A DNA stretch of 64,000 bases from JAAOIF01 sp965217125. Its GTDB lineage: Bacteria > Pseudomonadota > Gammaproteobacteria > PS1 > Pseudothioglobaceae. The stretch is taken from NCBI GenBank assembly GCA_965217125.1, contig OZ244244.1, positions 124,001-188,000 on the forward strand. Reading direction: 5' to 3'. Every line of letters starts with the position of its first letter. Position 1 is the stretch's first letter. Positions 9,742 to 19,135 of the stretch are shown here, one piece after another. The notes beneath the pieces are model-generated. The model had not been told where the DNA came from. It saw only the letters and a list, made by a program, of their open reading frames with translations, and ran no database searches. The position numbers and the translations under genes were made by a program.

Positions 9742-10415
9742 ATAATTGTTAATACTTGTTTTATAAAGGGGATGCTAATCTTATTTTTTTGTTGCAATGA
9801 AGCCCTATCTAATTGATTGATGGCATTTAATAAAACTGCTAAGTCGCGAGAATAATGACTAAATAAATAATCATAAATTTTGCTGTCAATTTGCAAATTG
9901 CGTTCGCTCATTTGCTGCTGGAGAATGGTTTTTTTACTAAGGTCATCTAAATTCTCAAGGCTAAATACTGTTGCTAAAGAGAGTCGCGTTTTTAAGTCTT
10001 TAAGTAAGTTCATCTGCTGGGGTAAGCTACTGCTGCTTATAATAAGTTTAAGGTTTGTGTGCTTGGCGCGATTATAAAGGTCAAATAAATCTTGTTGTTG
10101 CTTGGGCGACAGGGCATCAATATTATCAAGACAAAGCCAGTCATTATTTTCCAAATTGTCTAACACGCCGACCGGCAAGTCTTGGCTAAAGTCAATATAG
10201 CTAACTGCCAATGATTTTTCTAATGCTTTAAGCGCACAGCCTTGCAATAGATGGGTCTTGCCACTGGATTTGTTGCCATAAATATAAACCACAGCAGCCG
10301 CTGGCCGATTGAATAATGGCAATAAAAATCCAAGTATTAGTTGATTTTTATCGCCGATAAAATGATGCCAGAGCATTTTGGCATTGAGTGCAATCGGTAA
10401 GTTTAACTGCTTCAT
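9738..10415 (-). CDS. hda: DnaA-related protein Hda (regulatory inactivation of DnaA)
   Basis: 225 residues from the ATG at 10415 (MKQLNLPIAL). A start 105 nt further upstream inside pgsA is open but gives a non-homologous extension. It resembles DnaA domain III (AAA+) with the P-loop YGNKSSGKTHLLQ near residue 50, Walker B LCLDNID near residue 100 and the sensor region further on, but lacks the DNA-binding domain IV. With the sliding clamp it stimulates ATP hydrolysis by DnaA and so limits re-initiation. Its ATG overlaps the pgsA stop (TAATG). Confidence 0.9.
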   Translation of the reverse strand: MKQLNLPIALNAKMLWHHFIGDKNQLILGFLLPLFNRPAAAVVYIYGNKSSGKTHLLQGCALKALEKSLAVSYIDFSQDLPVGVLDNLENNDWLCLDNIDALSPKQQQDLFDLYNRAKHTNLKLIISSSSLPQQMNLLKDLKTRLSLATVFSLENLDDLSKKTILQQQMSERNLQIDSKIYDYLFSHYSRDLAVLLNAINQLDRASLQQKNKISIPFIKQVLTII

Positions 10416-10972
10416 TATCGGCGTTCTTGGAGGATAACTTGCTTGATCCAAATCCATATATAATCTGCGCCACTCAGCACGGTTGAAGTGGCAACTACAA
10501 TTAAAAACATATTTGTCCATTGAGCAGCAACTGGGTAAATTTGTGTTGCCACTAAAAACAACACCAATGCAATCTGCAAAACAGTGTTAAATTTAGATAA
10601 GTTAGATGGTGATAGCAATTCGTCTTTTGCGGCATTTGTGCCTAAAAAATAACCTACCGTTCCTGCTACAATAATTACATCACGCAAAAATACCAATAAC
10701 AGCAACCACAAAGGCAATAAATCAATTATAAACAAAGTAATAAAACTCCCTACCAATAACAGCTTATCTGCCATTGGGTCTAAAATCGAGCCTAATCTAG
10801 TTTGATAAGAAAAACGCTTGGCAATCCAGCCATCTAAGGCATCGGTAATACCAGAGATAAGGAACAGGATAATTGCCAAATAATAATAATGATTTAACAA
10901 AGTTACCACCACCGGCACTGTTAAAATAATGCGTAAAATTGAAAGTGCATTTGGCACAGAAGAGAGGCTCAT
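10415..10972 (-). CDS. pgsA: CDP-diacylglycerol--glycerol-3-phosphate 3-phosphatidyltransferase
   Basis: A 185-residue membrane protein with about five helices. The CDP-alcohol phosphatidyltransferase signature DG..AKR........G..LDPMADK lies at about residues 46-70 and carries the catalytic aspartates. It makes phosphatidylglycerol phosphate, the first committed step to phosphatidylglycerol and cardiolipin. It is the first gene of the tightly overlapping run pgsA-hda-cysG-DUF1624 and is divergent from purM. Confidence 0.93.
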   Translation of the reverse strand: MSLSSVPNALSILRIILTVPVVVTLLNHYYYLAIILFLISGITDALDGWIAKRFSYQTRLGSILDPMADKLLLVGSFITLFIIDLLPLWLLLLVFLRDVIIVAGTVGYFLGTNAAKDELLSPSNLSKFNTVLQIALVLFLVATQIYPVAAQWTNMFLIVVATSTVLSGADYIWIWIKQVILQERR

Positions 10973-11023
10973 TTTTATTGTTAATTTTGATTTGCTAAAA
11001 TAATTAATTATACGGAAAAAACC

Positions 11024-12022
11024 ATGTCATTGACTTACCAAGATTCAGGGGTTGATATTAGCAAAGGCAATCAGTTGATTGAGCGTATTAAACCAATCGC
11101 CAAATCAACCAACATAAAAGGCGTGTTAGCTGGTCTTGGTGGTTTTGGCGCAATGTTTGAGTTGCCTATTAACAAATACAAAAATCCAGTTTTGATTGCT
11201 GGCACTGATGGCGTTGGCACTAAACTCAAGTTGGCTGAAATGTTAAATAAACACGACAGCATCGGCATTGATTTAGTCGCTATGTGTGTCAATGATTTAA
11301 TCGTGCAAGGTGCAACTCCTTTATTTTTCTTAGATTATTATGCCACCAGCAAACTCAATACCGATATTGCAGTATCGGTTATCTCTGGTATTGGCGAAGG
11401 CTGTAGGCAATCTGGCTGTGCATTAATTGGCGGCGAAACTGCTGAAATGCCGGGTATGTATAGCGGCAAAGATTACGATTTAGCCGGTTTTTGTGTTGGT
11501 ATTGCTGAGAAAGACAAAATCATTGATGGCAACAAAGTTAATAATGGCGACCATATTATCGCCTTAGCATCATCAGGTCCGCACTCAAATGGTTATTCAC
11601 TGATTCGCAAAGTATTAGAGCAATCCAGTCCAACTAAAGCACAACTCAAAGCACTATTAAAACCCACCAAAATTTATGTAAAATCAGTATTATCCTTAAT
11701 TCAAACATATTCAATACACGCCATTTCTCACATTACCGGTGGCGGTCTATTAGAAAACATTCCTCGAGTATTGCCGCCTGATTTAGCCGCCAAACTCGAT
11801 GCAAATTCTTGGCAAATGCCTGAGATTTTCCAATTTTTACAAGACAATGGCAATATTGATATTATGGAGATGTATCGCGTTTTTAATTGCGGCGTAGGTA
11901 TGGTGATTGTGCTGCCCTCAAATCAGAGTGCTGATGCTATTGCGCACATAAATAAATTAGGCGAAAGCTCTTGGTTAATTGGTGAAATTAAACAAAACGA
12001 TGGACAACAAGTCATTATCTAA
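11024..12022 (+). CDS. purM: Phosphoribosylformylglycinamidine cyclo-ligase
   Basis: A 332-residue AIR synthase that closes the imidazole ring using ATP in purine synthesis. The family landmarks are clear: LTYQDSGVDI at the N-terminus, GTDGVGTKLKLA near residue 65, the DLVAMCVNDL metal-binding helix and GGETAEMPGMY near residue 140. Slightly short of E. coli PurM but complete. It is followed by purN, which begins inside its last 23 nt. Confidence 0.96.
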   Translation: MSLTYQDSGVDISKGNQLIERIKPIAKSTNIKGVLAGLGGFGAMFELPINKYKNPVLIAGTDGVGTKLKLAEMLNKHDSIGIDLVAMCVNDLIVQGATPLFFLDYYATSKLNTDIAVSVISGIGEGCRQSGCALIGGETAEMPGMYSGKDYDLAGFCVGIAEKDKIIDGNKVNNGDHIIALASSGPHSNGYSLIRKVLEQSSPTKAQLKALLKPTKIYVKSVLSLIQTYSIHAISHITGGGLLENIPRVLPPDLAAKLDANSWQMPEIFQFLQDNGNIDIMEMYRVFNCGVGMVIVLPSNQSADAIAHINKLGESSWLIGEIKQNDGQQVII

Positions 12023-12590
12023 TGTTGTTATTTTAATTTCTGGTTCAGGCTCAAACCTGCAATCTATTATTGACAATGCTGAGAATATCGGGGTCAAAAT
12101 TAAATGTGTGATTAGCAATAAAGCCGATGCTTTTGGCCTACAACGCGCAAAAAACGCAGGCATTGCCACCAAAATTATCGACCATACGCAATTTAACACT
12201 CGCGCTGAATTTGACGGTGAGTTAGCTAAACAAATTCATCAATTTAGCCCTAAACTCATCATTCTTGCTGGTTTTATGCGTATTTTGTCTAATAACTTTA
12301 TTGAGCAATTTGCAGGCAAAATTATTAACATTCATCCAGCACTTTTGCCAAAATTCAAAGGGCTTAACACCCACCAACGCGCCATTGATGCAGGTGAAAA
12401 ATTTGCTGGTGTTAGTGTGCATTTTGTTAGCAATCAGCTTGATTCTGGCAAGGTAATTATGCAAAAATCTGTTATCATTAATGCCAACGATAATGCACAA
12501 AGCTTAGCAAAAAAAGTCTTACAACAAGAACATATTCTATATCCACAGGCGATTAAAAAAGCATTAAAACTGTGCAATTACGCCAATTAA
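12000..12590 (+). CDS. purN: Phosphoribosylglycinamide formyltransferase (GART)
   Basis: 196 residues from the ATG at 12000 (MDNKSLSNVVILISG). The alternative start at 11979 lies deeper in purM and adds nothing conserved. N-terminal SGSGSNLQSII is the phosphoribosyl-binding loop. LAGFMRILS and the catalytic INIHPALLPKFKG block (Asn and His of the active site) follow, with the conserved Asp in the later QLDSG motif. It transfers the formyl group of 10-formyl-THF to GAR, a pool that formate-THF ligase (57537-59216) also feeds. Confidence 0.95.
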   Translation: MDNKSLSNVVILISGSGSNLQSIIDNAENIGVKIKCVISNKADAFGLQRAKNAGIATKIIDHTQFNTRAEFDGELAKQIHQFSPKLIILAGFMRILSNNFIEQFAGKIINIHPALLPKFKGLNTHQRAIDAGEKFAGVSVHFVSNQLDSGKVIMQKSVIINANDNAQSLAKKVLQQEHILYPQAIKKALKLCNYAN

Positions 12591-12591
12591 C

Positions 12592-13179
12592 ATGAGCAAA
12601 CTTTTATTATTTTTATTATTATTATCTTCATCAGTGCTGGCGCTAAAACCACACACAGCAACCTACACTTTGTCAATGTTAGGTTTTAAAATTGCTGATG
12701 AACAACGCATACTTAGCAAAAATAATAATAACTATCATTATCTTGCCAATGCCAAAACCACAGGCTTGGCAAGCATTATTAAAGACTATGAAATTAAGGC
12801 AGAATCCTCTTTTGCAATCAGCCAATTTGGTATATATTCAAGCCATTATAAATACTTTGAACGCGATGGCAAAAAGATTAAAAAAGACATTGATATTAAA
12901 CTTAAAAATCAGCAAATAGACCCACTCAGTTTATTTTTAGCACTTGCCGATGCTTTGGCAAAAAACCCCAAACAAACTGATTTTTATTTTACCGTCAATA
13001 ACGGCAAACAGACCGAACAACAGCATTATCAACAAGTAGCAAATGATAACCCCAATCTCATCAAAATCATCAATCCAGCAAAACAAATCGAAGCCTATTT
13101 TGCCAAACACAAAAATTATCTGCCAATATCAGTTAACAAGAAAAAATTTAGCTATAAATTAGATTCAGTTAGTTTTTGA
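12592..13179 (+). CDS. Secreted DUF3108 domain protein
   Basis: 195 residues with a clear signal peptide (MSKLLLFLLLLSSSVLA, cleavage near residue 18) and a mostly beta-strand body starting KPHTATYTLSMLGFKIADE. This pattern, together with a position directly after purN, is characteristic of DUF3108 proteins in gammaproteobacteria. Probably periplasmic; function unknown. It starts 1 nt after the purN stop, so it is likely in the same transcript, and ends 1 nt before the convergent uvrA stop. A small imperfect AAGCC/GGCTT hairpin over that junction may act as a bidirectional terminator. Confidence 0.75.
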   Translation: MSKLLLFLLLLSSSVLALKPHTATYTLSMLGFKIADEQRILSKNNNNYHYLANAKTTGLASIIKDYEIKAESSFAISQFGIYSSHYKYFERDGKKIKKDIDIKLKNQQIDPLSLFLALADALAKNPKQTDFYFTVNNGKQTEQQHYQQVANDNPNLIKIINPAKQIEAYFAKHKNYLPISVNKKKFSYKLDSVSF

Positions 13180-13180
13180 T

Positions 13181-16000
13181 TTAAGCCAATAACGGCTTTA
13201 AATATTGAGCAGTGTAGGATTTTTTAACCTTTATAATCTCTTCTGGTGTGCCGGTGGCGATAATTTGTCCGCCACGGTCGCCGCCTTCAGGACCGAGATC
13301 GATAATCCAATCTGCGGTTTTGATAACATCTAAATTATGCTCAATAATCACAATGGTATTATCGCGTTCACGCAATCGATTGATAACCGCTAGTAGTTGC
13401 TTAATATCATGAAAATGCAAGCCTGTGGTAGGCTCATCCAAAATATATAGTGTTTGCCCAGTATCGAGTTTTGATAGTTCTTTGGCAAGTTTAATGCGTT
13501 GTGCCTCACCGCCAGATAAGGTGGTAGCATTTTGCCCAAGAGTGATATATGACAAGCCGATTTCCATCAGGGTTTGTAATTTTTTATTGATTTTTGGAAT
13601 CGCCTGAAAAAACCGTAGTGCATCTTCAACAGTCATATTTAGCACTTGTGAAATGTTTTTTTCTTTATAAAAAATCTCTAAAGTTTCTCGATTATAGCGA
13701 TGCCCATCGCACACATCGCAAGGCACATAAACATCGGGCAGGAAGTGCATTTCTACCTTAATTAAACCATCGCCCCTACAAGCTTCACAACGCCCGCCTT
13801 TAACATTAAAACTAAATCGCCCTGTTTTATAACCACGCGATCTAGCCTCTAATGTTTGTGAAAATAAATCACGAATTAAAGAAAATACACCTGTATAAGT
13901 CGCCAAATTTGAACGCGGGGTGCGCCCAATCGGGCTTTGGTTGATATTTACCACTTTATCAAAATACTGCAAGCCTTTAATTGATTCATAAGGTGCTGGC
14001 GTTGTTTGGGCGCGATTAAGCTCTTTAGCAGCCAGCGCATACAAGGTGTCGTTAATCAGTGTTGATTTTCCAGAACCAGAGACACCGGTAACACAAGTTA
14101 TAACTCCCACAGGAATATGTAAATCAATATGATTAAGATTATTGGCGGATGCACCTTTAATTTTTAACCATTTTGTGGATTTTTTGCGCCGTTTAGGTAT
14201 GGCAATAGATTTACGACCACTAATATAATCACCAGTTAAGGATTTTAGATTATCACTAATCTCCTGCGGTCTGCCCTGAGCTATAATTTCGCCACCATGC
14301 ACCCCAGCACCGCGACCAATATCAACTACATAATCAGCTTGTTTTATTGCCTCTTCGTCATGTTCGACCACAATCACAGTATTGCCTAAATCACGCAAAT
14401 AAGTTAGTGTATTTAGTAGTTTTTGGTTGTCTCGTTGATGTAGTCCAATCGATGGTTCATCCAGCACATAAAGCACACCTACCAAGCCAGCGCCAATTTG
14501 ACTAGCCAGACGAATACGCTGTGCTTCGCCACCTGACAAACTGCCTGAGCGCCGCTCTAAACTCAAATATTCCAAACCCACATTGATTAAAAATTCTAAT
14601 CGCTGAATAATCTCTTTAAGAATTTTCTCAGCAATTTCACCACGCGTGCCTGCTATCTTTAATTGTTTAAAAAAATCATAACTATGGGCAATAGATAATT
14701 TACTGATAGCAGATAAATTATGCTGGTTGATAAAAACATTTCTGGCGGATTGATTCAAGCGCTCACCTTGACAACTGCTACAGTTTTTACTCACAATATA
14801 ACGCGATAATTCCTCGCGCACAGAACGAATTTCACTTTCTTTATAACGTCGCATCATTCTTGGAATCACCCCTTCAAAGGGTTTTGCTTTATTTGACCAA
14901 ATATTAGGTCCTTTTATTTTAGAAAAATCAATACTATCTTGACCACTGCCATATAATACAATTTTCTTATGCTGCTCGCTCAACTGTTGATACGGGGTTT
15001 CCACATCAAAGCCATAATAATCACCCACCAACATTAAGATTCGATAAAAATACGCATTTGACCGGCCCCAGCCATAAATAGCGCCATCTGCCAAGCTTAT
15101 TTGCTTATTTGCAACCACTTTATTTTCATCAAAAATGTCTTTGACACCCAGCCCATCACAAGCTTGACAAGCACCAACGGGATTATTAAAGGAGAACAAT
15201 CTCGGCTCTAATTCAGTTAATGAATAGCCACAAATAACACAGGAAAATTTAGCTGAATAAACCAATTCTGCTTGTTTTGATTGTGCATCCATTGGTGCAA
15301 TACGCACCAGACCAGCGCTTAAATCAAGTGCTGTAGCTAATGATTCAGACAAACGAGAGCTAATATCTTTTCTGATTTTAAGACGGTCAATCACAATTTC
15401 AATGGTGTGATTGATTTTGCCATCAAGCTCACTCATATCATCTAAATATACAATTTCGCCATCAACCCGTGCGCGTAAAAAACCTTGATTTGAAAGCTCA
15501 TCAAGCATTTTAGTATGGCTGCCTTTACGATTATTCACTACCGGCGCCAATAACATAATCTTTTCACCCTCAGGCAATAACATAATGCCATCAACCATTT
15601 GTGAAATCGTTTGTGATACTAAATCAAGCTGATGCTCAGGGCATTTAGGGATGCCAACACGGGCAAATAACAATCTTAAATAATCATAAATCTCAGTAAT
15701 AGTGCCTACTGTTGAGCGTGGATTATGTGAGGTGGATTTTTGCTCAATAGAAATGGCTGGCGACAAACCCTCAATATGATCAATATCAGGTTTTTCCATT
15801 AATGATAAAAATTGCCGCGCATAAGCCGACAAAGATTCAACATAACGGCGTTGCCCTTCTGCATAAATGGTATCAAACGCCAATGAAGATTTGCCGGAGC
15901 CGGACAATCCAGTAATCACCACCAATTTATCTCGAGGAATATCAATATCAATATTCTTTAAATTGTGGACTCTGGCGCCACGAATGCTAATTTTTTCCAT
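13181..16000 (-). CDS. uvrA: UvrABC excinuclease subunit A
   Basis: 939 residues, standard length. Two ABC ATPase modules are seen: Walker A GLSGSGKSSLAF near residue 32 and GVSGSGKSTLIN near 640, with signature motifs LSGGEAQRIRLA and LSGGEAQRIKLA. Zinc-binding cysteine sets are visible (CVICGYSL region, and CEACRGDGLIKVEMHFLPDVYVPC). UvrA dimers scan DNA for bulky lesions and load UvrB. The long N-terminal ...VESLSAYARQFL stretch is typical. Nothing unusual. Confidence 0.97.
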   Translation of the reverse strand: MEKISIRGARVHNLKNIDIDIPRDKLVVITGLSGSGKSSLAFDTIYAEGQRRYVESLSAYARQFLSLMEKPDIDHIEGLSPAISIEQKSTSHNPRSTVGTITEIYDYLRLLFARVGIPKCPEHQLDLVSQTISQMVDGIMLLPEGEKIMLLAPVVNNRKGSHTKMLDELSNQGFLRARVDGEIVYLDDMSELDGKINHTIEIVIDRLKIRKDISSRLSESLATALDLSAGLVRIAPMDAQSKQAELVYSAKFSCVICGYSLTELEPRLFSFNNPVGACQACDGLGVKDIFDENKVVANKQISLADGAIYGWGRSNAYFYRILMLVGDYYGFDVETPYQQLSEQHKKIVLYGSGQDSIDFSKIKGPNIWSNKAKPFEGVIPRMMRRYKESEIRSVREELSRYIVSKNCSSCQGERLNQSARNVFINQHNLSAISKLSIAHSYDFFKQLKIAGTRGEIAEKILKEIIQRLEFLINVGLEYLSLERRSGSLSGGEAQRIRLASQIGAGLVGVLYVLDEPSIGLHQRDNQKLLNTLTYLRDLGNTVIVVEHDEEAIKQADYVVDIGRGAGVHGGEIIAQGRPQEISDNLKSLTGDYISGRKSIAIPKRRKKSTKWLKIKGASANNLNHIDLHIPVGVITCVTGVSGSGKSTLINDTLYALAAKELNRAQTTPAPYESIKGLQYFDKVVNINQSPIGRTPRSNLATYTGVFSLIRDLFSQTLEARSRGYKTGRFSFNVKGGRCEACRGDGLIKVEMHFLPDVYVPCDVCDGHRYNRETLEIFYKEKNISQVLNMTVEDALRFFQAIPKINKKLQTLMEIGLSYITLGQNATTLSGGEAQRIKLAKELSKLDTGQTLYILDEPTTGLHFHDIKQLLAVINRLRERDNTIVIIEHNLDVIKTADWIIDLGPEGGDRGGQIIATGTPEEIIKVKKSYTAQYLKPLLA

Positions 16001-16052
16001 TATGTAATTTTTTACAAGCCAAAGGGTCCATTATAAATGTAAAATTGCTGTT

Positions 16053-16763
16053 ATGAAAAAATACCAACGAATTTTATTAAAACTAAGTGGCGAGGCTTTG
16101 GCAAGCGAAAACCAAGCCATTGAGCCAAAAACTTTAGACAAAGTTGCACAAATCATCAAATCGGTGTTGGATATGGATGTTGAGGTTGGCATTGTTATTG
16201 GTGGTGGCAATATTTTTCGTGGTGCAGCTTTAGCACAAAAAGGCATTAATCGTGTTAGCGCTGACCATATGGGTATGCTGGCAACGGTAATGAATGCGCT
16301 TGCAATTAGTGATAATTTTAATACCCACCAAATTAACAATGTGGTGATGTCTGGCTTTGCGATTGGCGGCGGTGTTTGTGAGCCTTTTAATCACACGCGC
16401 GCCAAAGCCCTACTGAGTAAAAAAACTGTGGTGATTTGTTCAGCAGGCACCGGTAACCCTTGTTTTACCACCGATACCGGGGCAACGCTAAGAGCCATTG
16501 AAATAGGTGCAGACGCTGTGTTTAAAGCCACTAAAGTTGATGGTATTTATAGCGATGACCCAGTTAAAAATAAAGATGCGATACGCTATAAATCATTAAG
16601 TTTTGATGAGGCAATTAGCAAAAATCTGAAAATTATGGATACTGCTGCATTTGTCATGTGTCGCCAGCATAATTTGCAAATTTGTGTCTTTAGTATGTTA
16701 GAAAATAGCAATACATTAGCAGATATTCTCAATGGCAAGCAATTAGGCACGATTGTCAGTTAA
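16053..16763 (+). CDS. pyrH: Uridylate kinase
   Basis: A 236-residue bacterial UMP kinase of the amino-acid-kinase family: N-terminal KLSGEALA, GIVIGGGNIFRG near residue 50, DHMGMLATVMNALA near residue 75 and TGNPCFTTDTGA near residue 135. It phosphorylates UMP to UDP. It is followed at 24 nt by frr, the usual bacterial pairing. Confidence 0.96.
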   Translation: MKKYQRILLKLSGEALASENQAIEPKTLDKVAQIIKSVLDMDVEVGIVIGGGNIFRGAALAQKGINRVSADHMGMLATVMNALAISDNFNTHQINNVVMSGFAIGGGVCEPFNHTRAKALLSKKTVVICSAGTGNPCFTTDTGATLRAIEIGADAVFKATKVDGIYSDDPVKNKDAIRYKSLSFDEAISKNLKIMDTAAFVMCRQHNLQICVFSMLENSNTLADILNGKQLGTIVS

Positions 16764-16787
16764 ATTACAAACACAGGAAAACTAACT

Positions 16788-17345
16788 ATGTTAAATGAAA
16801 TACAAAACGATGCAAACAAACGCATGAATAAAACCATTGCCTCATTAGCGCTCGACTTTAGTAAGATTAGAGCAGGTCGTGCACACCCTTCTTTGCTTGA
16901 GCAGATTCAAGTGGATTATTATGGTTCGATGGTGCCAATTTCACAAGTTGCCAACATCAATGCAGAAGATTCACGCACCCTTAAAGTTTCTCCTTGGGAA
17001 AAAGATATGGTTGCAGTTATTGAAAAAGCCATTCTCAGCTCTGAGCTTGGGCTTAATCCACAAACGCTAGGTCAAGTGATGCGCATCCCACTACCAGCAC
17101 TCACCGAAGAGCGCCGCCGTGAGTTGGTTCGCGTGGTTAAGGACGAAGCCGAACAAGCCAAAGTTGCTATTCGTAATATTCGGCGTGATGCCAATTCTGA
17201 GTTTAAAGAATTACTCAAGCAAAGGGAAATATCAGAAGACCAAGCGCATAAAGCAGAAGACAATATTCAAAAAATTACGGATGAGCATATAAAATCAATC
17301 GAGCATAAACTTAATGAAAAAGAAAATTCGTTATTAGAGATGTAA
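16788..17345 (+). CDS. frr: Ribosome recycling factor
   Basis: A 185-residue two-domain RRF. The conserved FSKIRAGRAHPSLLE segment lies near residue 25, and the three-helix bundle contains IPLPALTEERRREL and VAIRNIRRDAN. It splits post-termination ribosomes together with EF-G. It carries an AGGAAAA-type ribosome binding site and is followed by a strong terminator at 17362-17402. Confidence 0.97.
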   Translation: MLNEIQNDANKRMNKTIASLALDFSKIRAGRAHPSLLEQIQVDYYGSMVPISQVANINAEDSRTLKVSPWEKDMVAVIEKAILSSELGLNPQTLGQVMRIPLPALTEERRRELVRVVKDEAEQAKVAIRNIRRDANSEFKELLKQREISEDQAHKAEDNIQKITDEHIKSIEHKLNEKENSLLEM

Positions 17346-17361
17346 CGATTATCCACAGTGC

Positions 17362-17402
17362 AAAAAAAAGCCCGCTATCCAAAAGGTAGCGGGCTTTTTT
17401 TT
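17362..17402. terminator. Bidirectional Rho-independent terminator after frr
   Basis: An A-tract, the arm AGCCCGCTATCC, loop AAAA, the arm GGTAGCGGGCT and a T-tract. The stem is about 11 bp with one bulged T. The A-tract on the left and T-tract on the right let it work both for frr (plus) and for the convergent gene at 17460-17933 (minus). Confidence 0.9.
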
Positions 17403-17459
17403 ATTTGCTGGGAAAAATAGTTAAGACCTTAGTTTATTGCTTAGTTTTATTGCTTAACT

Positions 17460-17933
17460 TTATTGCTGCCCTATACAAGCAAAATAATCATCCCATCTAT
17501 TATGAGAAAATTCAACACCAAATTCGTCAGCTGGACCAGTGTTATACAATTCACCGCTTGCTAATGTATTTTTAAATTTTTGAATATTTTCAGCCGGTAG
17601 ATCTAGTTCATCTTTGCACTCTTCATGTGCTTTAGCCGTTACTGTTATGCCATTTGCTGTGCCAATAACTGCATCGCTTGGTTTTATACTTTGTGCATCT
17701 TGAGCCTCAGACGCAACTTGGTCTGTTAACTTCATACTTTGTTCATCTTGAGCCTCAGACACAACTTGGTCTATTAACTTCATACTTTGTGCGCCTTGAT
17801 CGCCAGATACAACTTGGTCTGCCACCGGCACCAACACTTCTAATGACTCAACCGGGCCTTGGTCGCGGTCATCACCACCTGCAAAAACACTTGATGCTAA
17901 AAAAGCGCTTAAAATTATAATTTTTGTTTTCAT
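17460..17933 (-). CDS. Secreted acidic repeat protein, unknown function
   Basis: 157 residues from the ATG at 17933, which has an AAGGA ribosome binding site 8 nt upstream; an ATG at 17942 overlaps that site and is less likely. A signal peptide (MKTKIIILSAFLASSVFA) is followed by an acidic GGDDRDQG stretch, then three 16-residue repeats of the form DQVVSEAQDxQSMKLx (about residues 38-87), then a C-terminal part with three cysteines that could form a disulfide. I do not recognise the family. It is probably periplasmic or exported. Repeat number may vary between strains. Confidence 0.65.
   Translation of the reverse strand: MKTKIIILSAFLASSVFAGGDDRDQGPVESLEVLVPVADQVVSGDQGAQSMKLIDQVVSEAQDEQSMKLTDQVASEAQDAQSIKPSDAVIGTANGITVTAKAHEECKDELDLPAENIQKFKNTLASGELYNTGPADEFGVEFSHNRWDDYFACIGQQ
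17666..17809. repeat. Three tandem 48-bp repeats inside the secreted protein gene
   Basis: Units start at 17666, 17714 and 17762, and the first bases of a fourth (CAACTTGGTCT) follow at 17810. Units 2 and 3 share long identical runs such as TTAACTTCATACTTTGT. The period of 48 is a multiple of three, so gain or loss of a unit keeps the reading frame. Confidence 0.85.
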
Positions 17934-18135
17934 GTTTTTCATCCTTATCTAAATAGTGTAAGTTGCATATTTTATACTATTATTTTTCAAAACAATAATT
18001 TATTTTAGCCAAATCCAAAAAATCAAACAAAGCCCTATCCAAACTGCCCACTATTTTTTGTATTTGGTTAATAATAATCAATGCAAATAATTACTATGGC
18101 TGATATAATGAAAAGTTTATACAAAAGGAGACAAT

Positions 18136-18480
18136 ATGACACACCAGCATAAAACACCAATAATAATTGCACTATCGTTGTTGATAATATTTACACTTTC
18201 TATGGTATTGGCAAAGTCCAACAATCAGTTGTTTTGGATTCCAATTGATATATACAATATCATTGTTTTTGTTATTGTTGGCTATGAGTTATTAGCGGCA
18301 AAATGCGGTTTTATTCAATATCGGGCATTAGCAACATTATTATTTTCTTGTGCAGTAATGACAGCTGCCGGCCATGCTGTTGCGTTAGATAATCATTGGA
18401 TATTGGTCAATTATTTCTCTATGAGTTTGGCTGTGTTGTCGATTATACAAGTGATGAGCATTAAATCAGCAAATAAGTAG
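18136..18480 (+). CDS. Small multi-pass membrane protein, unknown
   Basis: 114 residues with an AAGGAG ribosome binding site 7 nt before the ATG. About four hydrophobic segments (roughly residues 8-26, 36-54, 60-82 and 88-108) with short loops. No catalytic or binding motif is apparent and I do not recognise the family. The upstream 190 bp are AT-rich and non-coding and probably hold its promoter (TATAAT at 18104-18109). Confidence 0.6.
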   Translation: MTHQHKTPIIIALSLLIIFTLSMVLAKSNNQLFWIPIDIYNIIVFVIVGYELLAAKCGFIQYRALATLLFSCAVMTAAGHAVALDNHWILVNYFSMSLAVLSIIQVMSIKSANK

Positions 18481-18496
18481 AATTTACCTTTAAAAT

Positions 18497-19126
18497 TTAC
18501 AAATCAGAACGGGTAGAAGGGCGTTTGCTGCGTGGAGTTTTTTCTTTTTTGCGTTTGCCGACCTCTTCTTTAGAGATAATGTGTTTGGCGGATATTAATT
18601 CATCAACACTTTTTTTGATAGCTTTAAAAGCTTTAGGGGCTTGAATTTCAACCATTTGTTGCACAATCCATTTTGAATCGGCGGCGGTCATAGCTTGTTG
18701 AATCTTTTTAGCAAAGTAGCGCAATAAATGATAGCTCGGCTGCTGTTTTAAAAATTCATAGTTGCCATAATCTTCGGTGCGTTGCTTGTAAGTTTGAATA
18801 AACTCTTGCCAATGTTCGCCAGCACCGATGCGCTCTGCTTTATTTTCTTGGTAGTAGCCAGCAGATTGTTCGATGATAAGGCGAATCAGTGTTTGTCGTT
18901 GCCCAAGTGTTAATGCTTGATAAACCAGACGGTCACTACATTGAATCAAAAAACACAAATATTCGGCAATCACATCAAATACTTGTTGTTTTTCTATCAC
19001 AAAGCCTTCATTGATTAAATCCTCTAAATGATTTTTAGTGATACGCCAAGTGTTAAAAGCCAGGGCGCTGGCGATGTCTTCAATAGTTCTAACTTGGGAT
19101 TTATACCAAGTACTTTTAACTCTCAC
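18497..19126 (-). CDS. Hypothetical soluble protein
   Basis: 209 residues from a GTG start, 9 nt downstream of the rhodanese gene on the same strand. Predicted mostly helical, rich in Gln, Lys and Glu, with a strongly basic, probably disordered tail (KRKKEKTPRSKRPSTRS) that suggests nucleic-acid contact. N-terminal wording TIEDIASALAFNTWRITKNHL resembles a helix-turn-helix but is not diagnostic. Not recognised. Probably co-transcribed with the rhodanese gene. Confidence 0.6.
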   Translation of the reverse strand: MRVKSTWYKSQVRTIEDIASALAFNTWRITKNHLEDLINEGFVIEKQQVFDVIAEYLCFLIQCSDRLVYQALTLGQRQTLIRLIIEQSAGYYQENKAERIGAGEHWQEFIQTYKQRTEDYGNYEFLKQQPSYHLLRYFAKKIQQAMTAADSKWIVQQMVEIQAPKAFKAIKKSVDELISAKHIISKEEVGKRKKEKTPRSKRPSTRSDL

Positions 19127-19135
19127 AGCTCTGTA

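Noticed and set aside
17666..17809. Regular repeats that could suggest a CRISPR array
   Set aside because: The repeats are directly adjacent with no spacers and are in frame within a secreted protein gene.
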